NCBI RefSeq assembly: GCF_900156065.1
Contig: NZ_FTNF01000006.1
Location: 124,001 to 188,000 of the forward strand
From: Micromonospora avicenniae
GTDB taxonomy: Bacteria > Actinomycetota > Actinomycetes > Mycobacteriales > Micromonosporaceae
DNA length: 64,000 nucleotides
Reading direction: 5' to 3'
This document shows, piece by piece, positions 1 to 9,100 of this stretch. The position numbers were made by a program, and so were the translations under genes. The number at the start of each line of letters is the position of its first letter. The stretch's first letter is position 1. The notes beneath the pieces were generated by a model that saw only the letters and a program-made list of their open reading frames with translations, was not told the DNA's origin and made no database searches.

Positions 1-332
1 AGCGCAGCGACCAGTTCCGGCGACGGGTCGGCTGTCACGTCCGGTACCCCGGGGACGATCACCGTCCGCGCCTGCGCCAGCACGTCGAGGCCGTACGGAG
101 TGTCCAGAGTGGCGCCACCGACCACCGGCACCGGGCCGGGCCGCTCCGCGCACACCCTGAGGTCGTACCACTCGACGTCCAGCTCCGGTCTGGGTAGCCC
201 GAACACCTCGGTCACGATGCCCGTCTCGAAGACCGACATACCCGGGTACGCGAGGACCCCCACGCTCCGGTCCGCCCTCTCCGCGGCACGCGGGCGAGGG
301 GCGGGGTGGATCGGGACGGGCAGGCGAACCAT
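1..332 (-). CDS. GlxA/FtrA-type transcriptional regulator, N-terminal part (partial)
   Basis: The reading frame starts with ATG at 332 on the minus strand and runs off the window edge, so only about 110 residues are visible. They match the N-terminal DJ-1/PfpI (class I glutamine amidotransferase-like) domain of GlxA/FtrA regulators: a VGVLAYPGMSVFETG strand-turn near residues 24-38 and a VIVPG segment near 92-96. Family members carry a C-terminal AraC helix-turn-helix, which would lie outside the window. The gene is divergent from the rhodanese gene at 404 with 71 bases between them, so it may control that gene. The domain call is firm. The AraC half is inferred. Confidence 0.8.
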   Translation of the reverse strand, partial: MVRLPVPIHPAPRPRAAERADRSVGVLAYPGMSVFETGIVTEVFGLPRPELDVEWYDLRVCAERPGPVPVVGGATLDTPYGLDVLAQARTVIVPGVPDVTADPSPELVAA

Positions 333-403
333 GGCGGGATGTTAGCGCAGGACGGCGTTACCGCCACTCGTCCCGCGCGCCGTCCACGCGCAGGATCGGT
401 GCC

Positions 404-862
404 ATGACGTACACCTTCGCCGTTCCGGCGGCCGACCAGGTCACCGCCACCACCCACTTCCTCGCCCGGCTGAGCTTCGAGACCGATGTCAGCGACGTGT
501 ACGCGGACCTCACCGCCGGGATCCCGGGGCTGGTGGTGGTCGACTCCCGCGGGACGGCCGCGTGGACGCAGGGGCACCTGCCGGGCGCGGTGCACCTGCC
601 GACCGCCGAGATCGCCACGCTCGCGGCCGAGGCCGTGCCGGTCGGCGCCACGGTCGTCACCTACTGCTGGGGCCCCGGCTGCAACGGCGCCACCCGCGCC
701 GCCCTGGAGTTCGCGCGGCTCGGCTATCCGGTGAAGGAGATGCTCGGCGGCTACGAATACTGGGTGCGGGAAGGGCTGCCGGTGGTGACGGGTACGGGGC
801 TGACCCGGCGGTCGGTCGACGAGTTGACCGCACCCCGGTCCACGGTCAGCTGCGACTGCTAA
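404..862 (+). CDS. Rhodanese-like domain protein
   Basis: This 152-residue protein is a single rhodanese domain. VVVDSRG (44-50), the QGHLPGAVHLP turn (56-66) and an active-site loop YCWGPGCNGAT around Cys88 and Cys93 are visible. Rhodaneses carry sulfane sulfur as a persulfide on the loop cysteine; the physiological acceptor is unknown here. A second cysteine in the loop and a Cys-x-Cys end (SCDC) are noteworthy. The protein is probably cytoplasmic because it has no signal peptide. It is divergent from a GlxA/FtrA-type regulator, a pairing that suggests shared control. Its TAA stop overlaps the stop of the convergent gene in the sequence CTAA at 859-862. Confidence 0.85.
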   Translation: MTYTFAVPAADQVTATTHFLARLSFETDVSDVYADLTAGIPGLVVVDSRGTAAWTQGHLPGAVHLPTAEIATLAAEAVPVGATVVTYCWGPGCNGATRAALEFARLGYPVKEMLGGYEYWVREGLPVVTGTGLTRRSVDELTAPRSTVSCDC

Positions 863-1530
863 CCGGCCGGGTCCGCCTCATCGGTGAGCTTCTCATCCCG
901 GCGGCGCAGCATGCCCAGGCCGGGGATGCCGGCGACGGCGAGCTTCAGGTCGCGGGTGACGTCGAGCAGGTCGTGCAGGTCCGGGCCGACCCGGTCCAGG
1001 GTGGCCAGGATCGGCAGGATGTCCGCGGTCAGGTGCTCGCGCAACTTGGGTAGTTCGTCCACGAGCCGGATGGCGGCGGTCACCTCCTCATGGCTGAGCT
1101 GCTCGACGAAACGCGTCGCCATCGGCGCCGCCCGGCGCAGCGCCGGCTCGTACGTCGTCATCAGCTCGGCCGCGGTGGCCGCCGTCTCCGCCCCGGTGGT
1201 CACCGCGGCCGCCGCTCGCGCGGCCACCGAATCCGCCTCGCTCACCACGGTGGCGGCCTTGCCGGCCACCTGCTCCGCCTGCCCGACCACGAGGGCGGCG
1301 CGGCCGGCGACCTCGGTCGCCGTTTCGAGCACCTGGTCGGTGCGGTCCAGGGTCTGTTCGATCCGGTCCACCACCCCGTTGATCCGGGTCAGCAGCGCCT
1401 CGACGCCGTCGAGCACGGCGAACGCGCGGGCGGGCACGGCCGCGAACGAGGCGGCCGAATCGCGCGCCTGGTCGAGGGCGGAGCGGGTGAGGCCGAGGAC
1501 GGACGACGGCCGGGGCAGCGGAATCACCAT
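859..1530 (-). CDS. Ala-rich amphipathic helical protein of unknown function
   Basis: The start is taken at ATG 1530 (MVIPLPRPSSV); a longer upstream frame is Cys/Arg/Ser-rich and does not look coded. The 223-residue product is mostly helical: repeated runs such as VLETATEVAGRAALV and AGKAATVVSEADSVA (about residues 60-125) resemble phasin- or apolipoprotein-like amphipathic helices. A GIPGLGMLRRR segment lies near the C terminus. There is no signal peptide and no catalytic motif. It may bind a membrane or lipid surface or form a coiled coil; this is inference from composition only. Related actinobacterial proteins are hypothetical. Confidence 0.7.
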   Translation of the reverse strand: MVIPLPRPSSVLGLTRSALDQARDSAASFAAVPARAFAVLDGVEALLTRINGVVDRIEQTLDRTDQVLETATEVAGRAALVVGQAEQVAGKAATVVSEADSVAARAAAAVTTGAETAATAAELMTTYEPALRRAAPMATRFVEQLSHEEVTAAIRLVDELPKLREHLTADILPILATLDRVGPDLHDLLDVTRDLKLAVAGIPGLGMLRRRDEKLTDEADPAG

Positions 1531-1591
1531 GGCAACCAGTGTGCGTCGCCGGTGCCCGTACCGCCGCCGGCCGGCTGCCGCGGGCCGCCCG

Positions 1592-2074
1592 TCAGCGCCG
1601 GTCGTTGTGCTGCTCGACGGCTCGCTGCACGGCCCGGTAGATCTGGCCGAACCGCAGCGCGTCGGGAGTGCGCACCAGCAGTTCCTCATGGCCGTGGTGC
1701 TGCACCCAGAGCTCGTGGACCTGGCTACCCCGTTCGTACAAGCGGTCCAACCAGCCGAGCGGAACCTCCAGGAACGGGGTCAACGCGACCGCGCCCACCA
1801 CGCAACCACCGAGGATGAGCAGGGCGAGTGTCCATTCGCCGCGGTCCTGCGCGGACCAGACCAGCGACACGACGCAGAGCAGCGCCACGAGCGGGGGCAG
1901 CGACAACAGCAGGACCAGGACGCCGCGTCCGAGCACCCGACCCCGTACGGCGAGCGTCGTCCGACCCCGGGCGTGCCAGACGTACGTGACGTCGGCGAGA
2001 GCGATGACGCGACCACCCGAACGGATCGACTCGGAGGTCACCTGCACGGCCTCGTCCCGGTAATAGACCGCCAT
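1592..2074 (-). CDS. DUF6232 family membrane protein (copy 1)
   Basis: The start is ATG 2074; a GTG lies one codon earlier. The 160-residue protein begins AVYYRDEAVQVTSESIRSGG, has two hydrophobic segments near residues 50-72 and 80-100, and ends in a conserved [18 protein letters not shown] block. Order is short beta-rich N terminus, two-helix membrane hairpin, C-terminal soluble part. It is a clear paralogue of the gene at 3488-4012, sharing VQVTS..IR, VWH.RG and the whole C-terminal block. The family has no known function. It lies 61 bases upstream of the helical protein gene on the same strand. Confidence 0.8.
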   Translation of the reverse strand: MAVYYRDEAVQVTSESIRSGGRVIALADVTYVWHARGRTTLAVRGRVLGRGVLVLLLSLPPLVALLCVVSLVWSAQDRGEWTLALLILGGCVVGAVALTPFLEVPLGWLDRLYERGSQVHELWVQHHGHEELLVRTPDALRFGQIYRAVQRAVEQHNDRR

Positions 2075-2283
2075 CACTCAGCCTAACCACTTCCCGGCAA
2101 GACGCCACGTCCCGCCGTTGGCCGCGAGGTGTGTGGTGTTCGGATGCTTTAGAGCTGAGTCGTTGACGACATCAGCGCCGAGGGGGCCGCGAGCCACCAT
2201 CGGGACGAATCGCCGCACCTTGCTGGCTGGCTATGTTCTCCGTGGCGGACCTGGGACGACGACCAGCAGACCAGCAGACCAGC

Positions 2284-2487
2284 CGACCCGCCGTGCCCGG
2301 CGATCCGCCGTGTCCGCCGATCCGCCGTGCCCGGCGATCCGCCGTGTCCGCCGATCCGCCGTGCCCGGCGATTCGCGGTGCCCGCCGATTCGCGGTGCCC
2401 GCCGGCCCGCCGTGCCAGCCGGCCCCCCGTCCCAGTCGGCCCCCCGTCCCAGTCGGCCCCCCGTCCCAGTCGGCCCCCCGTGCCAGC
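2284..2487. repeat. 12 x 17-bp tandem repeat
   Basis: Twelve contiguous 17-base units start at 2284, 2301, 2318 and so on to 2471. Units 2-5 alternate between ...GTGTCCGC and ...GTGCCCGG endings, which suggests expansion of a two-unit (34-base) block. Units 9-11 (2420-2470) are identical, which suggests recent slippage. The length is not a multiple of three. Confidence 0.9.
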
Positions 2488-2621
2488 CGGCCGCCGACCA
2501 TCCGTGCCGGCCGATCCGCCGTGCCCGCCGATTCGCGGTGCCAGTTTGGCGGCCGACCAGCCGGGGCGGCCGGCCCGCCGTCCCGGCCGATCCGCCGTCC
2601 CGGCAGATCCGCCGTGCCCGC

Positions 2622-2693
2622 CGTGCCGGCCGGCCGCCGACCAGCCGTGCCGGCCGGCCGCCGACCAGCCGTGCCGGCCGGCCGCCGACCAGC
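2622..2693. repeat. 3 x 24-bp tandem repeat
   Basis: Three identical 24-base units at 2622-2645, 2646-2669 and 2670-2693, followed by a partial copy (CGACCAGC). It sits just downstream of the 17-base array and shares GTGCC/CCGGCC building blocks with it. Confidence 0.9.
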
Positions 2694-3059
2694 CGACCAG
2701 CCAGCGAGCGGGCCCGCGGCCCGCGGTGCGGGCGCTCGGGGCCGACGTTCCAGGGCAGTGCCCGTGCCGGTGCTTCGCGCTGGAGGCGGGCTGTTCCTGA
2801 GCCGTCGTGTAAATGAGCGCTCGCTGTTCTTGTGTCGCCGCGGTTCCGGGCCGTCGCCGCTGGTGTTGCCGTCGTTGCCGCTGCGGTGAGTCGTTCAAGT
2901 CATCAGCTCCAAAGCAGTCGAGGTAGAAGTCCTTCCTGCCGGGGCCCACGGGTGTTGCGTCGTCGTTCCGCACGGAGGCCGCACAGCTGGCATGGCCACG
3001 CTGGCGCGGCAGCAGCCGAGGCGGGGCAGAACACGCGCCGGGACGTGTAGCGTCGCGGC

Positions 3060-3491
3060 ATGGCTGAGCAGTCGGCGACCGCAGACCCTACTGCCGAGCA
3101 GGCGCGCAACGTCGAGGTGGTTCGGCGGTACCTGCGTACCTTCGTCACCAAGGACCTGGCCGAGCTGCGCGCGGTGATCGCGGAGGACGTGCAGATCTAT
3201 GGCTCCGGCACGGCGGTGCGGGGCCGGCACTACGTGGAGCAGGCCGTCGCCTCGCCCGGGCTCACCGTGGTCGACCTGGAGCTCGTCGAGATCTTCCCCG
3301 CCGGCGACCGGGTCACCGTGTCACTCGCCCTGACCTACCGCCGGGACGCCACCGGTGCGACTGCGGTGCAGAGCGCGTGCAAGATGTACCGGCTGGCCGG
3401 GGGCCGGATCGTGCAGTTCTGGGGCGAGCAGGATCTCTACGGACTGCTGCGCGGCCTCGACATGCTGCCGGACGTGCCGATCCGTTTCTAG
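3060..3491 (+). CDS. NTF2-like (SnoaL-type) protein
   Basis: This 143-residue protein starts at ATG 3060. It shows the NTF2-like cone fold pattern: an N-terminal helix (EQARNVEVVRRYLRTFVTKD), then AELRAVIAEDVQIYGSGTAVRG, then strands with VVDLELVEIFPAGDRVTVSLAL and GRIVQFWGEQD near the C terminus. Members are small-molecule enzymes or binding proteins of varied function, and no substrate can be assigned. It is cytoplasmic, with no signal peptide. Its TAG stop overlaps that of the convergent DUF6232 gene in a CTAG tetranucleotide at 3488-3491. Confidence 0.8.
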   Translation: MAEQSATADPTAEQARNVEVVRRYLRTFVTKDLAELRAVIAEDVQIYGSGTAVRGRHYVEQAVASPGLTVVDLELVEIFPAGDRVTVSLALTYRRDATGATAVQSACKMYRLAGGRIVQFWGEQDLYGLLRGLDMLPDVPIRF

Positions 3492-4012
3492 TTCCGCCGT
3501 CCGCGACTGCGTACCGGGCGGGCGGCCGCCCGGGCGGCTGCCCTGGTGGCTCCCGGCGGCGGCGCCTGCTCGACCGCCCGCTGCACGGCGCGGTAGATCT
3601 GACCGAACCGGAGCGCGTCACCGGTGCGCAACAGCAGGACGTGCCGGCCCCGGCAGCGCACCCAGAGTTCCCGTTGGCGGCTGCCCCGGGCGTAGGAGCG
3701 GTCCAGGTACTCGAAGAGGAAGTCGGCGACCGGCCCGACGGCGAGCCCGACCAGCACCGAGGCGCCGACGATCGCGATGGTGACGGTGGGGGAGCGGTCC
3801 AGCCAGAGGGCCAGCCCGACTCCCAGGACGGCCGCCGCCAGCGGGCCGGCCATCGCCGCGCCGAGTGCGCCCCGGCCCGCGAGGACCCGCCAGGAGCGGC
3901 TGCCCCGCCGGTGCCAGACCATGCTGATCTCGGCGAGCGGGTAGACACGGTCGTCAACCCGGATGGCGGTCGAGGTGACCTGCACCGACCTGTCGTCGTA
4001 GTACGTCGTCAT
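3488..4012 (-). CDS. DUF6232 family membrane protein (copy 2)
   Basis: This 174-residue paralogue of the 1592-2074 gene starts at ATG 4012 ([20 protein letters not shown]). It has the same plan: N-terminal YY.D..VQVTS..IR strand region with [15 protein letters not shown], two membrane segments near residues 45-65 and 72-95, and a C-terminal [19 protein letters not shown] block. It then extends with an Ala/Arg-rich basic tail absent from copy 1. Function is unknown. Two copies within 2.5 kb, separated by a repeat tract and an NTF2-like gene, point to local duplication. Confidence 0.8.
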   Translation of the reverse strand: MTTYYDDRSVQVTSTAIRVDDRVYPLAEISMVWHRRGSRSWRVLAGRGALGAAMAGPLAAAVLGVGLALWLDRSPTVTIAIVGASVLVGLAVGPVADFLFEYLDRSYARGSRQRELWVRCRGRHVLLLRTGDALRFGQIYRAVQRAVEQAPPPGATRAAARAAARPVRSRGRRN

Positions 4013-4109
4013 CGCTGGACTCCCGGCCCCGGGGCTGATACCAGACTACGTACCAAACGAGCGTGGCCGTATCGTTGGCACGCGACTTCGACGAGGAAGT
4101 GAGGGCGGC

Positions 4110-4883
4110 GTGAGCGAGTTCGTGCGTCTGGAGACCAAGGACGGCATCGGCACCATCCGGCTGGATCGGCCGCCGATGAACGCGCTGAACAAGCAGGTCC
4201 AGGAGGAGTTGCGCGCCGCCGCCACCGAGGCCTCCGCCGACCCCGAGGTCCGCGCAGTGATCGTGTACGGCGGGGAGAAGGTCTTCGCCGCGGGCGCGGA
4301 CATCAAGGAGATGGCCGACATGTCCTACGTGGACATGGCGGCTCGGGCCGCCGATCTCTCCAGTGCGCTCGGCGTGTTCGCCCGCATTCCCAAGCCGGTG
4401 GTGGCCGCGATCACGGGGTACGCGCTCGGCGGCGGGTGTGAGCTGGCCCTGGCCTGCGACTGGCGGGTCGTCGCCGAGGACGCGAAGCTCGGCCAGCCGG
4501 AGATCAAGCTGGGCATCATCCCGGGCGCCGGCGGCACCCAGCGGCTGGCCCGCCTGGTCGGCCCGGCCCGGGCCAAGGAACTAGTCATGTCCGGCCGGAT
4601 GGTCGACGCCGAGGAGGCGCTGCGGATCGGTCTGGCCGATCGGGTCGCGCCGGCCGCCGAGGTCTACTCGACCGCGGTCGAGATGGTCCGCCCGTACGTG
4701 CACGGTCCGAGCCAGGCGCTGCGCGCGGCGAAGCTGGCCGTCGACGGTGGCCTGGACATGGACCTGAACTCGGGCCTGGCCTGGGAGAGTCAGCTCTTCG
4801 CCGCGCTCTTCGCCACCGACGACCGGCGCGAGGGCATGGCCGCCTTCGTCGAGAAGCGCAAGCCGGACTTCACCGGCCGCTGA
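4110..4883 (+). CDS. Enoyl-CoA hydratase (crotonase family)
   Basis: A GTG at 4110 preceded by GAAGTGAGGG gives a 257-residue crotonase, the usual family length. The oxyanion-hole regions are AAGADIKEM (60-68) and [12 protein letters not shown] (103-114). Both catalytic glutamates of true hydratases are in place: Glu111 in GGGCEL and Glu131 in [19 protein letters not shown], aligning with Glu144 and Glu164 of rat mitochondrial hydratase. The expected reaction is hydration of 2-trans-enoyl-CoA to 3-hydroxyacyl-CoA in fatty-acid beta-oxidation, in the cytoplasm. It stands alone, convergent with the regulator at 4925. Chain-length preference cannot be read. Confidence 0.9.
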   Translation: MSEFVRLETKDGIGTIRLDRPPMNALNKQVQEELRAAATEASADPEVRAVIVYGGEKVFAAGADIKEMADMSYVDMAARAADLSSALGVFARIPKPVVAAITGYALGGGCELALACDWRVVAEDAKLGQPEIKLGIIPGAGGTQRLARLVGPARAKELVMSGRMVDAEEALRIGLADRVAPAAEVYSTAVEMVRPYVHGPSQALRAAKLAVDGGLDMDLNSGLAWESQLFAALFATDDRREGMAAFVEKRKPDFTGR

Positions 4884-4924
4884 GCGGCGCACCGGCCGGG
4901 TGTGGCGAGCGCTCGCCCGGCCGG

Positions 4925-5941
4925 TCAGATCCAGCCGCGGCGGACCGCCTCCATGCCGGCCTGGAACCGGGTCTCGGCGCCGACCATCGTCATGAGCCGG
5001 TGCACGTGCCGGTGCACCGTTCGTACGCTCCAGCCGAGGGTGCGGGCGATCCGCTCGTCGGTGGCGCCGCCGGCCAGCAAACCGATCAGCTCGGTGTCCC
5101 GGTCGGAAAGTTGGCCCGGGTGACTCTCGGCAATCAGCTCGACGGCGTCCGGGTGGTCGGCGCCGCTGCGGTTCACCACGGCGCGGTTGATCGCGACGGC
5201 CCGTTCCCAGAGCGCCTCGAACAGCTCGCAGACCGCGTCCAGCAGCGACGACGGGTGGACCAGGTACGCGGCGTCGGCCAACTGCCCGCCTGTCATGACG
5301 GGGATCAGCGCGAGCCGGTTGTCGCTCAGCATCATCTTCATCGGCACGTTGCTGGCGACCCGGGCGCGTTCGCCGCTCTGGATGCCGCGCCAGATCTCCG
5401 CCATCCGCCCGGGTATCGCCAGCGCCGACCGGTCGTAGATCACCCGGTAGGTCAGCCCACGGTTGGCGAGCTGGTGGGCCTCCTCGGTGTTGCCGCTGAC
5501 CGGATTGTCGAGGTACGGCGGCCGGTCCAGCCCGCGGATCTGCACGCGCGCCTCCCGCTGGAGCCGTACCAGGGTGGCGCGCAGGTTGGCCGGACCCTCG
5601 ATCACCTCGACGAGTTCCGCCGGGTGGCGGCCGGTGCCGTCGTGTTGCCGCAGCTCCTTGGCCAGTTGGTCGGCATGGGTACGCAGCCGAAGCAGGTCGC
5701 GCTCCCGTTCGGCGATCAGGACGGTGGCCACCTGGTCGGGAGGCGTCGCCGCGTACCGGGTGGGACGGCCGGAGAGTCGGCTGGCCAGGCCGCGGTCGAC
5801 CAGCCGGCCGAGCGTACGGGTCAGCTGCGCCCGGGACAGCGCGACGTCGCCGAGGAGGTCCCCGGCCGTCGCCTGTCGACGCCGGGTCAGCGCCTCGTAG
5901 ACGTGCTCCTCGGCCTCCGAGACGCCCACCACATGCCACAT
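4925..5941 (-). CDS. TrmB-type winged helix / LuxR-type HTH transcriptional regulator
   Basis: The 338-residue protein has an N-terminal TrmB-like winged helix (SEAEEHVYEALTRRRQATAGD, then LSRAQLTRTLGRLVDRGLASRL; residues 8-60), a central sensor-like region with EVIEGPANLRATLVRLQREA, and a C-terminal LuxR-type helix-turn-helix (LSDRDTELIGLLAGGATDERI..TLGWSVRTVHRHVHRL, about 275-320). Such two-HTH proteins in actinomycetes are transcription factors without a phosphoacceptor domain. It is divergent from the large secreted protein gene at 6139 with about 200 bases between, so that gene is the obvious candidate target. The inducer is unknown. Confidence 0.85.
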   Translation of the reverse strand: MWHVVGVSEAEEHVYEALTRRRQATAGDLLGDVALSRAQLTRTLGRLVDRGLASRLSGRPTRYAATPPDQVATVLIAERERDLLRLRTHADQLAKELRQHDGTGRHPAELVEVIEGPANLRATLVRLQREARVQIRGLDRPPYLDNPVSGNTEEAHQLANRGLTYRVIYDRSALAIPGRMAEIWRGIQSGERARVASNVPMKMMLSDNRLALIPVMTGGQLADAAYLVHPSSLLDAVCELFEALWERAVAINRAVVNRSGADHPDAVELIAESHPGQLSDRDTELIGLLAGGATDERIARTLGWSVRTVHRHVHRLMTMVGAETRFQAGMEAVRRGWI

Positions 5942-6138
5942 CCGAAGCCTCCGTCGGGAACCGGCCAGCTGTCCGGAACATGAACGTCCCCCGACATTGT
6001 CCGTGCCTTCCGGCCCATGCCAAGATCACCCGTCAACGTGTGTCCCATTCGTGTCCAGGATCATGTCCGTCCTGGCGGGAGGGTGCGCGGGCCTCAACGA
6101 CGAGGCGTGTCCGTGGCATCACTGGTAAGGAGTAATGG

Positions 6139-9100
6139 ATGTCGGTGCCCTTACAGCGGAGACGGCTCCACCGGGGCCTTCTCAGCGGGCTGACCGCAGT
6201 CCTCACACTGTCACTGCTCGCCGTCGGCGCGCTGCCCGGTACCCCGGCGCAGGCGGCACCGAAGGCCGAGCCGTCGGCGGCGCCGGCGGACTGGGAGGCC
6301 ACGCGTTACCAGCCGGCCGGCTGCAACACCACCTCGGACGAGAAGATCGGCGAGGGTGGCCCGTGGGCCCGTTGCTTCGCGGTCGGGCTCGCCGAGGACA
6401 CGCAGCGGCGAACGAAGCTCGCCGGTCCGCCGGCCGACGCCCTGGGGCCGGCGGACATCAAGTCCGCCTACCGGCTCCCCGACGGTGGCGAAGGTCAGAC
6501 GGTCGCCATCGTCGGAGCGTTCGGGTACGCGGCCGCCGAGGCCGACCTGGCGGTCTTCCGCGCCCACTACGGCCTGCCGCCGTGCACCACCGCGAACGGC
6601 TGTTTCCGCAAGGTCGACCAACGCGGCGGGACCGACTACCCGGTCGAGAGCCCGGACTGGTCGATCGAGGCCGCCCTGGACCTGGACGCCGTCTCGTCCG
6701 CGTGCCCGAAGTGCGACATCCTGCTGGTGCAGGGCGACAACAACTCGTTGAACAGCCTGGGCCACGCCGTCGACACCGCTGCCCGGCTCGGCGCCGACGC
6801 CATCTCCAACTCGTACGGCGTCGCCGGAGAGTCGGACACCCAGTTCGCGACCCATGCCCACTACGACCACCCGGGCGTCGTGATCACGGTGTCCAGTGGC
6901 GACATCGGCAACGTGCAGAGCTACCCGGCGACCCACCCGGACGTGGTGTCGGTCGGCGGCACGCTGCTGACCAAGGACGCCTCCAACGCCCGTGGCTGGT
7001 CGGAGACCGCCTGGGAAGCGGCGGGCAGCGGGTGCTCGTACGTCGAGCCGCGGCCGTCGTACCAGGACGACATCGACACGCACTGCGGTGACAAGCGGGC
7101 CAACGCCGACATCTCCGCCACGGCCGCGCCGGAGTCCGGACTGGCCGTCTACAACACCTCCGGCCAGGACGGCTGGGCGCGCTGGGGCGGCACCTCGCTC
7201 TCCGCGCCGCTCGTCGCCGGGATGTACGCCCTCGCCGGTGACGCGGTTCCCGGGACTTACCCGGTCACCTACCCGTACCGCAAGGGCGCCGACGCCGGGC
7301 TCTTCGACGTCACCGAGGGCTCGAACGGATGGTGCGGCGACCTGCTGTGCACCGCCGGCCCCGGCTGGGACGGACCGACCGGCCTCGGCACCCCCAACGG
7401 CGTCTCGGCGCTGACCCTCGGCCGGACCGGTCAGGTCAGCGGGACGGTCACCAGTGGCAAGAACCCGCACGGCAAGAAGCAGGGTGCGCTCGACGGGGTG
7501 ACGGTCACCGCCACGGACACCGCCGGCAACACCTACCACGCGGTGACCGACGCCAAGGGCGCCTACCAGCTGGCCGTCCCGGCCGGCACGTACGACGTGG
7601 TGGCCGCCGAGTTCGGCTACCAGGCTCCGGCGCCGGTCCGGGTAGTGGTCGCCGCCGACGCGAAGCTGACCCAGGACATCAGGATGACGGCGATCGCGAC
7701 CCGCACGCTCACCGGCACCGTCACCGACGGCTCCGGGCACGGCTGGCCGGTCTACGCGAAGGTCGCCATCGACGGCTACCCGACGGACGCGGTCTACACC
7801 GACCCCTACACCGGGCGTTACCAGGTCGAGCTGCCGGTCGGTGCCGACTACACCCTGCACGTGTCGCCGGTCGACATGCCCGGCTACGCCACCGGCACGG
7901 CGACCGTCAGCGTCGACCCGCAGCCCAAGGGTCGGCCGAGCGACGTGCGGCACGACGTACGGCTCGCCGTCGAGGCGTCGTGCGCCGCTCCCGGTTACAC
8001 CTGGCGCTACCAGGGCCTCGGCACCGACTTCAGCGGCTGGACCGACGGGCCGAGGGACGGCTGGAAGGTCACCGACGAATCCGGTGCCGGCCAGACGTGG
8101 CGCTTCGACGACCCCGGCGCCCGGGGCAACCTGACCGGCGGCGACGGTGGCTTCGCCGCCGTCAACACCTGGGTCCAGGCCGGTGACATCGACACGACCC
8201 TGGTCACGCCCTCGGTGGATCTGACCGCCATCACCCAGCCGGTGATCGGGTTCGACAGCGACTTCCCCGCCTCCAACTTCGGCGTGCAACAGGGGGTCAT
8301 CGACCTCAGCGTCGACAACGGGGCGACCTGGAACGAGGTCTACCGCCTCCCGAACGTCGACGTGCGGGGGCACTTGGAGATCCCGATCCCGCAGGTGGCC
8401 GGGAAGTCCGGAATCCAGGTCCGGTTCCGCTACCAGGGGAACCTGTCGTACTGGTGGCAGCTCGACAACGTCTTCGTGGGCCGGCGGACGTGCGACCTCG
8501 TGCCGGGCGGCATCATCGCCGGGCAGGTCCGGGACGACAACACCGGCGGCGCGCTCCTCGGCGCCACCGTCTCCACCGGCACCGACCGGTCGGCCGTGGC
8601 CACCAGCCGGGCCACCGACGACGACCCTGCCCTCGACGACGGCTACTACTGGTTCTTCGCCGAGGGCGACGCGAGCACTCCGGTGACCGTGAGCGGCCTG
8701 CGTTACGCCGACACCACTGCGAAGGTGCGGGTCGAGCGGGACCGGGTCGTCCGTCGGGACTGGAAGCTGGAGTCGGGCCGGCTGACGGTCCGTCAGTCCG
8801 ACCTGTCGCTGGACGTACGACCCGGGCACGCCGCCACCGAGCAGGTCCGGCTCACCAACGACGGTGACCAGCCGCTGCGGGTCAAGCTGGTCGAGCAGGA
8901 CCGCGGGTACACCGCGGACCAGGTCCGCGTCGCCGCGGACGCCGCCCGCTCGTCGCAGACGCCCGCCCAGCAGGCTGCGGACGGCAGCGCGTGGATCAAC
9001 CTGCCCGACCTTCCGCTGCCGCTGGTCGACAACGTGGTGGCCGACAACGACGGCACGGTCTACTCGGTCGGCGGCGATTCCTACGGCTACGTGATGCACG

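Larger units (their letters stand above)
2075..3059. repeat. 985-base non-coding stretch dominated by GC-rich tandem repeats
   Basis: No credible gene was found between the DUF6232 gene and the NTF2-like gene. Twelve head-to-tail 17-base units (consensus CGATCCGCCGTGCCCGG) fill 2284-2487, drifting to CGATTCGCGGTGCCCGC and then CGGCCCCCCGTCCCAGT. More scattered units occur at 2512-2545 and near 2587-2620. Three exact 24-base units (beginning CGTGCCGGCCGG, ending GACCAGC) fill 2622-2693. Stop codons are absent because the unit lacks them, so several frames stay open on both strands; codon content does not support a protein. A short minus-strand stretch near 2890-2973 has more gene-like codon use and may be a decayed fragment. 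Confidence 0.85.

Noticed and set aside
2284..2487. CRISPR array
   Set aside because: The units are contiguous with no spacers, only 17 bases long, and no cas genes are nearby.
2118..2973. Long open frames in both strands across the tandem repeats
   Set aside because: Repeat units lack stops in several frames; translations are Arg/Pro/Ala or Gly/Trp/Ala repeats with no recognisable domain.
6211..9099. A 962-residue open frame on the minus strand inside the S53/kelch gene
   Set aside because: High-GC shadow frame: the plus-strand gene has domain matches, a signal peptide and a ribosome site; the minus frame is His/Gly/Val/Arg-rich with no family match.
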